Of a stretch of DNA of 33,844 nucleotides, positions 29,987 through 33,844 are shown one piece after another (within the stretch, counting starts at the first letter, position 1; every line of letters begins with the position of its first letter). Position numbers and translations under genes: made by a program. Source of the DNA: a virus; IMG/VR virus record IMGVR_UViG_3300032334_000133, positions 1 through 33,844 of that record. One strand, given 5' to 3'. The notes below the pieces were generated by a model, which searched no databases, was not told the DNA's origin, and saw nothing but the letters and a program-made list of their open reading frames with translations.

Positions 29987-30114
29987 TTTTTTATCCATTC
30001 ATAGAAAAGGTTATTTTCTGTTGCCCTCACTTCTACTACTTGAAACTCAGCAGAAAAAGCCCTCACGATCGCTGCTGATTCGGGCATAGCTGCTGCCCGT
30101 TCCTCTCGCGTCAT
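29983..30114 (-). CDS. Small hypothetical protein
   Basis: 43 residues from MTREERAAAMPESAAIVRAF. The open frame extends to 30261, but that upstream part overlaps the replication gene and reads like noise until WKERVATVVR. AAGGA lies very close to the ATG at 30114, so a GTG at 30129 is also possible. The end, FYEWIKK, is coupled to the winged-helix gene. The start is uncertain and the function unknown. Confidence 0.45.
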   Translation of the reverse strand: MTREERAAAMPESAAIVRAFSAEFQVVEVRATENNLFYEWIKK

Positions 30115-30155
30115 TCCTTGCACGCGCACTACTGTTGCAACTCTTTCCTTCCAAC

Positions 30156-30500
30156 TTACGCGGCTCGTAACCGCAAGCGATACTGGAACATATCCTCGCC
30201 CGGTCTTGCCGGTACTCCGATCTTGCGACCGTGTTCCATCGTCAGTTGATCGCTTGTCCACCAGTTCACCACTTTCGGTTCAGGCATCGAAATTTCATCA
30301 TCGAATCGCTCGCCGTTAAGCCAGCTTGCAGGGTGTGGAATGTATTGCTTGTCCCTTCCTTCAGCCGCCCACATCCGCACATGATCGTCAATCGCCTGTA
30401 GTGCTTTCTGTTGCTGCTCTCCAGTAAGACGCGCGAATGCTTTCTGTGCATCCTTGCGGGCTACTTTTTTGGGGTACTTGCTATAGAAGTCGTCGAACAT
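30156..30500 (-). CDS. Replication protein, helicase-loader/DnaT-like
   Basis: 114 residues. It starts MFDDFYSKYPKKVARKDAQK and contains YIPHPASWLNGERFDDEI, the two hallmarks of a family of phage replication accessory proteins related to the C-terminal part of DnaT and replisome organisers. The first part of such organisers (origin binding) is missing here and may be supplied by another gene. It probably recruits the host helicase. It follows the methyltransferase by 13 bases. Confidence 0.78.
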   Translation of the reverse strand: MFDDFYSKYPKKVARKDAQKAFARLTGEQQQKALQAIDDHVRMWAAEGRDKQYIPHPASWLNGERFDDEISMPEPKVVNWWTSDQLTMEHGRKIGVPARPGEDMFQYRLRLRAA

Positions 30501-30513
30501 TTAATCTCCGTTT

Positions 30514-31455
30514 TTAAGCAAACTCAAATGATGGTTGTTGGAGTCTTTTGCTTTGCAGTTCTGCATAAGCAGGGTTTAGTTCGCATCCTAGATACTTGCG
30601 CCCTAGATGCTGTGCAACTTGTGCAGTCGTTCCGCTACCCATGAACGGATCAAGAACAACACCACCAACAGGCGCACCTGCAAGGATGCAAGGCTCAATC
30701 AGGTCTTGCGGGAATACAGCGAAATGAGCGCCCTCGTAAGGCTTGGTAGTAACAGTCCATACGCTGCGCTTGTTTCTTACGTCTTTGACCAATCTTTCAC
30801 CAACCACATGGGTTTCATGCCCTTTCGTTGGTTTGCCGTTTTCATCTTCATATTTGCCATGACTTTTTACAGTAACGCCAGCATGAATTGAATTTTCTGT
30901 TATTGCTTCTGCATCGTAGTGATACTTTTGCGACTTGCTCAACAGGAAGATATATTCATGCGCCTTAGTGCAACGATCCTGCACGCTCTCAGGCATCGGG
31001 TTTGGCTTGTGCCAAATGATGTCTTGACGCAAATACCAGCCATCAGCGCGAAGGGCGAAGGCCAGCATCCAAGGAATGCCGATAAGGTCTTTTTCCTTCA
31101 AACCGTCTAGCTTGTTACCACGCCTTGCACACGTTTGCGGTAAGTCTTGATCGTTGTTGGCAACAGTCTGTTTTACTAACGCTTGACCTTTGCCGGGTCG
31201 GTAGTTGTAGTAGCTATCACCAATGTTCAACCACAACGTCCCGTTATCTTCCAACACATCCCATACACAACGAAACACTTCAACCATTGCAGCGATGTAT
31301 TGCTCCGGCGTTTCCTCCAGCCCAATTTGACCTTCATGCCCGTAGTCACGAAGTCCATAGTAAGGCGGCGATGTAACGCACGTTTGAGCCTTCACACCTT
31401 GACGCGCCCACTCTCGCATCGTTTCTCTACAGTCACCGAACTCTATTAGGTTCAT
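30514..31455 (-). CDS. DNA methyltransferase, beta class (N4-C or N6-A)
   Basis: 313 residues. The catalytic motif TSPPY (28-32) is near the N-terminus and the SAM-binding motif DPFMGSGTT (269-277) near the C-terminus, the order of the beta class. TSPPY with Ser and Pro is the form often seen in N4-cytosine enzymes, but N6-adenine action is not excluded. LEDNGTLWLNIGDSYYN and IIWHKPNPMPESVQ are further class features. No restriction enzyme lies beside it, so it probably protects phage DNA from host enzymes or marks it for packaging or repair. Confidence 0.92.
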   Translation of the reverse strand: MNLIEFGDCRETMREWARQGVKAQTCVTSPPYYGLRDYGHEGQIGLEETPEQYIAAMVEVFRCVWDVLEDNGTLWLNIGDSYYNYRPGKGQALVKQTVANNDQDLPQTCARRGNKLDGLKEKDLIGIPWMLAFALRADGWYLRQDIIWHKPNPMPESVQDRCTKAHEYIFLLSKSQKYHYDAEAITENSIHAGVTVKSHGKYEDENGKPTKGHETHVVGERLVKDVRNKRSVWTVTTKPYEGAHFAVFPQDLIEPCILAGAPVGGVVLDPFMGSGTTAQVAQHLGRKYLGCELNPAYAELQSKRLQQPSFEFA

Positions 31456-31527
31456 AGTTATCTCTTAGTAGCTAGTAGTATCTATCTGCTCTTTGGTGGG
31501 CGCATTTAGCCTAAGCCTCATGCGCCT

Positions 31528-31671
31528 TTAGTTGCTGCTCCCCGGAGCCGCGACATTCGTCAGCCTTTCGGTCATGGATGCTAACTTCGCCGTCCATCTG
31601 TGCGCTGTTACAGACCTAAGCCACCGGTAGCGCTGTCCACTCATGCCGCCGTTGCTTTCATTGCCCGGCAT
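31528..31671 (-). CDS. Possible small basic protein (47 aa)
   Basis: An ATG ORF of 47 codons in the 400-base gap between the Cro-like gene and the methyltransferase. The product (MPGNESNGGMSGQRYRWLRS, then a basic helical VTAHRWTAKLASMTERL) is Arg- and Thr-rich. The ribosome site is weak. It lies just after a terminator, so it would need readthrough or its own promoter. Otherwise 31456-31681 shows only another tiny ORF (31465-31521, 18 codons with AAAGG upstream) and no RNA that I recognise. Confidence 0.35.
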   Translation of the reverse strand: MPGNESNGGMSGQRYRWLRSVTAHRWTAKLASMTERLTNVAAPGSSN

Positions 31672-31681
31672 GGTGTAGTCC

Positions 31682-31705
31682 AAAAGAAAAACCCTCTAGA
31701 AGAGG
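31682..31705 (-). terminator. Rho-independent terminator after the Cro-like gene
   Basis: Minus strand: CCTCT - TCT - AGAGG followed by GTTTTTCTTTT. It lies about 155 bases after the regulator stop and would limit or attenuate leftward transcription entering the methyltransferase operon. Confidence 0.7.
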
Positions 31706-31753
31706 CTTACGGCTGCGGTGGCAAGTGGGTGCGAAACATACCCAAAAACAACC

Positions 31754-31777
31754 GAAGCCCCTTCTAAAGGGTTCTTC
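31754..31777. terminator. Second hairpin between regulator and methyltransferase
   Basis: CCCTT - CTA - AAGGG flanked by a GAAG/CTTC outer stem. On the minus strand a TTGTTTTT run follows about five bases after the outer stem, so it may be an attenuator in tandem with the terminator downstream. It resembles that hairpin in size and loop. Confidence 0.45.
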
Positions 31778-31858
31778 ATTTCGCTTTAGCGTTGCCACAC
31801 GCCGCCCGATCTTTCTCTCGGACAAACACACAGTAAACGACTTTTTTTTGTTTGTCAA

Positions 31859-32080
31859 CTACTGCTGCGGGACGATCTCGGCAACCATCTGCTCGACGGG
31901 GATGTAGTCCGTAGGGTTGACCTTCAGAGCGCCGTTTGTGACCACCTGGAGCTTGTACGCCATGCCTTCGGGAATCTGCCCACGCTTCGCCCATTGGCTT
32001 ACTGCCTGGCTCGTAATGCCCAACGCCTCGGCTAGTTTGCGACGGTTGCCAAAGTGGGCTTCTGCTTGTGCGATTTTCAT
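31859..32080 (-). CDS. Cro-like (YdaS/Cro family) regulator
   Basis: 73 residues from MKIAQAEAHFGNRRKLAEAL, with AAGGA six bases before the ATG; a longer start at 32113 is unsupported. Residues 13-32 form a helix-turn-helix (RRKLAEALGITSQAVSQWAK), followed by GQIPEGMAYKLQVVTNGAL, as in Cro and YdaS proteins. The gene faces the early rightward operon across a 194-base control region with promoters in both directions. No CI-type repressor or integrase was found, so it probably times early and late expression rather than lysogeny. Confidence 0.85.
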   Translation of the reverse strand: MKIAQAEAHFGNRRKLAEALGITSQAVSQWAKRGQIPEGMAYKLQVVTNGALKVNPTDYIPVEQMVAEIVPQQ

Positions 32081-32116
32081 GATGTTCCTTTGATGGTTAA
32101 AGATAACTTGCAAAGC

Positions 32117-32146
32117 ATCCTAACCTGTGTCAATCTATCTTGTCAA
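32117..32146 (-). promoter_or_regulatory. Leftward promoter for the Cro-like gene
   Basis: Minus strand TTGACA (32146-32141), 18 bases, TAGGAT (32122-32117). It starts transcription about 30 bases before the regulator's ATG. A second TTGACA lies inside the spacer. Confidence 0.6.
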
Positions 32147-32197
32147 GCGGAATTGATTTACTTAAGAATACTTTACAATTTTCCTTTGCAACAAGTG

Positions 32198-32226
32198 TTG
32201 ACAATGTGCAATTAGGTAAGTAAAGT
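32198..32226 (+). promoter_or_regulatory. Rightward early promoter
   Basis: TTGACA (32198-32203), exactly 17 bases, TAAAGT (32221-32226). A perfect -35 box and optimal spacing just upstream of the first rightward gene. Together with the leftward promoter it forms a divergent early control region. The AT-rich CTTAAGAATA at 32161-32170 between them could be an operator. Confidence 0.75.
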
Positions 32227-32241
32227 CCGTCCTGTAGCACA

Positions 32242-32256
32242 AATTGACAACAACAA
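32242..32256 (+). repeat. Direct repeat AATTGACAACAACAA, copy 1
   Basis: Fifteen-base sequence in the leader of the first early gene, identical to 32490-32504 before the second. CAA-rich unstructured leaders can enhance translation. It is not a promoter: no -10 box follows at the right distance. Confidence 0.6.
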
Positions 32257-32274
32257 CTTTTCGGAGGTTTCCCG

Positions 32275-32463
32275 ATGTTTGATTTCCAAGTAGTTCCTTT
32301 CGACTTTGCCTCTACCGAGGTAACTATCGTCGCTCAGTCTGAGCGTGGCTTGCAGTTGTTTGCGGAGCGTTATGGCTTTGCCTGCACTAGCATCAACGTT
32401 CGCAAGTCGGTTGCTCCCGACGTTGCGGAAAAAATAGAGGCTCTCGGTTACACCATTCAGTAA
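32275..32463 (+). CDS. Hypothetical first early protein
   Basis: 62 residues, MFDFQVVPFDFASTEVTIVA, then AERYGFACTSINVRKSV and a C-terminal helix VAEKIEALGYTI. GGAGG lies seven bases before the ATG. It looks like a small alpha/beta fold. As the first gene after the early promoter it may act on the host, but no motif supports a particular function. Confidence 0.75.
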   Translation: MFDFQVVPFDFASTEVTIVAQSERGLQLFAERYGFACTSINVRKSVAPDVAEKIEALGYTIQ

Positions 32464-32470
32464 ACCAAAC

Positions 32471-32486
32471 GGGGGCGCAAGCCCCC
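32471..32486 (+). other. Strong GC hairpin between the first two early genes
   Basis: GGGGGC - GCAA - GCCCCC, a six-pair stem with a GNRA loop, placed eight bases after the first early stop. No U-run follows, so it is more likely an RNA stability or attenuation element than a full terminator. Confidence 0.6.
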
Positions 32487-32489
32487 ACT

Positions 32490-32504
32490 AATTGACAACA
32501 ACAA
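32490..32504 (+). repeat. Direct repeat AATTGACAACAACAA, copy 2
   Basis: Second copy, directly before the AAGGAG ribosome site of the second early gene. See copy 1 at 32242-32256. Confidence 0.6.
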
Positions 32505-32515
32505 GGAGCAACAAC

Positions 32516-32803
32516 ATGAACCTCTGCAAAAATTGCGCGCACTACAAGAAAAACACCGACAACATCGAAGCAAGCGAATGCACACGTAAGCCCCAGTTCT
32601 CGCCTATCAGCGGGCACGTACTGCCGACGTTCTGCAACCTTGAACGTAACGCTTGGGGAACGTGCAAGCCCGAAGGTGTCCACTTCAAACCACGCGAATC
32701 AATAATGACTGAGTCAGAACTAGATCACGAATGGGCGCGACGCATGAATCGTGGCGAGTTTGACCAAGACACTTTTGGTCGCAGACTGGTGGCTGGAACA
32801 TGA
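32516..32803 (+). CDS. Cysteine-rich early protein
   Basis: 95 residues from MNLCKNCAHYKKNTD, with AAGGAG nine bases before the ATG. Cysteines occur as CKNC, EC, FC and TC within the first 50 residues (CKNC...SECTRKP...TFCNLE...GTCKPEG), fitting one zinc site with spare cysteine or a disulphide knot. A charged helical C-terminus (ELDHEWARRMNRGEFDQD) follows. Small Cys-rich proteins of this form are common in phage early regions; function unknown. Confidence 0.75.
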   Translation: MNLCKNCAHYKKNTDNIEASECTRKPQFSPISGHVLPTFCNLERNAWGTCKPEGVHFKPRESIMTESELDHEWARRMNRGEFDQDTFGRRLVAGT

Positions 32804-32874
32804 ACGGCGACCGCGCAGTAGCCATCGGCTTCACAATCATTTTTCTACTTATCGTTACGGGAGTATTGGCATGA
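32800..32874 (+). CDS. 24-residue single-pass membrane microprotein
   Basis: MNGDRAVAIGFTIIFLLIVT and VLA at the end. A short polar N-terminus is followed by one hydrophobic helix of about 17 residues. Start and stop both overlap their neighbours as ATGA, so it exactly fills the space between the Cys-rich gene and ERF, which strongly suggests it is translated. Possibly an inner-membrane peptide affecting host membrane processes; role unknown. Confidence 0.68.
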   Translation: MNGDRAVAIGFTIIFLLIVTGVLA

Positions 32875-33437
32875 GCGTTTACACAAAATTGATGCAAGCA
32901 AGGCTGTTCCTGCAAGCCACGAAGTTGACCAAGTCGGGCGAGAACAAGTTTGCCGTATACAAGTATTTTGAACTGGGTGACTTCTTGCCCACCGTCCAAG
33001 AAATCTTTCATAACTTGGGACTGTGCGGAGTTGTCAGCTACACCGCCGACATTGCCCGCCTAACCATCATCGACACCGAAGATGGCTCGCAACTCGAGAT
33101 TACTTCGCCAATGGGTAGCGCCGCCTTGAAGGGATGCCACGAAGTGCAAAACATCGGGGCAGTCGAAACCTACCAGCGCCGCTATCTTTGGGTCACGGCA
33201 ATGGAAATCGTCGAGCATGATGTGCTGGATGCGACTAACGGCAAGGATGCCCCTCAGAAACGCTTAGATTCGCTTAACGCGCACTTGGACGCTATTGCCG
33301 CAGTTACCACACAGGACGCGCTAAAAACGGCTTATACGCTTGCCTACAAAGCCGCCAAGGAACTTAACGACACCGAGGCCATGACAGCAATCGTCGCTGC
33401 CAAGAATTCCCGCAAAGCCGAACTGGAGGAAGCATGA
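32871..33437 (+). CDS. ERF-family single-strand annealing protein
   Basis: 188 residues from MSVYTKLMQARLFLQATKLT, starting at the ATGA overlap with the microprotein. ERF signatures are KYFELGDFLPTVQEIFHNLG, then ITSPMGSAALKGCHEVQNIG and AVETYQRRYLWVTAMEIVEH DVLDA. The C-terminus is a helical Ala/Lys tail. It anneals complementary strands made single-stranded by the exonuclease that follows, giving phage recombination and probably concatemer formation or circularisation, as in P22. Confidence 0.93.
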   Translation: MSVYTKLMQARLFLQATKLTKSGENKFAVYKYFELGDFLPTVQEIFHNLGLCGVVSYTADIARLTIIDTEDGSQLEITSPMGSAALKGCHEVQNIGAVETYQRRYLWVTAMEIVEHDVLDATNGKDAPQKRLDSLNAHLDAIAAVTTQDALKTAYTLAYKAAKELNDTEAMTAIVAAKNSRKAELEEA

Positions 33438-33844
33438 AACTTTTGTCAATAATGCAAGGCACGCCGGAATGGTTAGCTGCCCGCGCTGGCAAGGTAACGG
33501 CTAGTCGGATCAGCGACGTGATGGCGGCTAAAACTACCGCAGCTTACAGGGACTACAAAGCGCAGATCGTGGCTGAGATTCTGACCGGAGTTCCGCAGGA
33601 GTCCGGCTTTGTAAATGACTATATGCGCTGGGGCACAGAGCAAGAAAAGTTTGCCCGCGCCGAGTACGAACTGGCTTGCGATTGGACGGTGGACGAAGTG
33701 GGGCTAGTCATACATCCAACGATTGAACAGGGCGCAGCTAGTCCCGACGGCTTAGTGTCTACCAATGGTCTAGTGGAAATCAAGTGCCCTAAGACGGCTA
33801 CGCACCTGCAAACGCTGGTGGACAAAAAACAGCCTCGCCAGTAC
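33434..33844 (+). CDS. YqaJ/lambda-type exonuclease, N-terminal part (3' end cut by window)
   Basis: 137 residues and still open at the edge. MKLLSIMQGTPEWLAARAGK and VTASRISDVMA form the usual N-terminus. The catalytic core has SPDGLVSTNGLVEIKCPK with the Asp and Glu-x-Lys of the nuclease. The frame ends on a whole codon (…RQY) at the point where lambda Exo continues with about 13 residues before the ANYDPRM region. That region is found at base 2 of the window. GGAGG lies before the ATG, which overlaps the ERF stop. Confidence 0.93.
   Translation, partial: MKLLSIMQGTPEWLAARAGKVTASRISDVMAAKTTAAYRDYKAQIVAEILTGVPQESGFVNDYMRWGTEQEKFARAEYELACDWTVDEVGLVIHPTIEQGAASPDGLVSTNGLVEIKCPKTATHLQTLVDKKQPRQY

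Noticed and set aside
31658-31858. 66-codon minus-strand ORF after the Cro-like gene
   Set aside because: It spans the terminator hairpins, lacks a good start and has a composition unlike its neighbours.
32242-32270. TTGACA within the 15-base repeat as a promoter
   Set aside because: No plausible -10 box at 16-18 bases for either copy.
32471-32486. GGGGGC-GCAA-GCCCCC as a rho-independent terminator
   Set aside because: No U-run on either strand; kept as an RNA hairpin only.
1-33844. tRNA genes, CRISPR arrays, integrase, att sites
   Set aside because: No cloverleaf, spaced repeat array or integrase motif was seen on reading both strands; a dedicated scan could still find a weak tRNA.

Overview
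This window looks like an almost complete genome of a small tailed phage, cut open inside one gene. The last 411 bases encode the N-terminal part of a lambda-exonuclease/YqaJ-type nuclease. The first 168 bases encode a C-terminal part of the same kind of protein. By comparison with lambda Exo about a dozen residues are missing between them. The simplest reading is a circular or circularly permuted genome of about 33.9 kb. The head genes (P22-like portal, scaffold, coat) and tail genes (gp4-like adaptor, gp10-like stabilisation protein, large pilot-like proteins, no tape measure, no tail tube) suggest a podovirus-like virion. No integrase, CI repressor, DNA polymerase or RNA polymerase is visible. 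The host is probably a Gram-negative bacterium, because there is a lipobox lipoprotein and a GH24 endolysin with membrane helpers. A freshwater betaproteobacterium would fit the gene types, but that is inference.

Layout. A divergent control region (about 32081-32274) separates two transcription units. The rightward unit (32275 to the end, then 1-2297) holds small cysteine-rich proteins, a 24-residue membrane peptide, an ERF annealing protein, the exonuclease, an SSB-tail protein, a lipoprotein and further small proteins, mostly joined by ATGA overlaps. The leftward unit starts with a Cro-like regulator and a terminator. It then runs through a DNA methyltransferase, a replication-loader-like protein, NinB, a Ref-like nuclease and a VRR-NUC nuclease (31455-27452). 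Next come the terminase, portal, scaffold and coat (26984-19450), a surface-glycan module (18953-16880), adaptor and stabilisation proteins, pilot proteins, tail fibres, and finally the lysis genes (4207-2257). The two units converge and overlap at 2257-2297 with no visible terminator.

Mobile elements. The coat gene is interrupted near its 3' end by a compact 231-base group I intron without an ORF (19525-19755). Its P1, P3-P9 and P10 pairings can be read directly, and splicing restores a normal coat C-terminus. Two free-standing HNH endonuclease genes sit elsewhere in the late region. One lies in the same orientation between tail genes, and the gene after it appears to begin with ATC. The other is inverted against the late transcription. 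Several genes under 60 codons were found by hand: 24, 47, 51, 52, 56 and 59 residues.

How the parts work together. ERF, exonuclease, NinB and the Ref-like nuclease form a lambdoid-style recombination set. The virus seems to rely on the host replisome, recruited by the loader-like protein. The virion is P22-like, with long flexible ejection proteins and a tandem-duplicated glycine-rich adhesin. The glycan module and the GNAT protein may modify the particle or the host surface.
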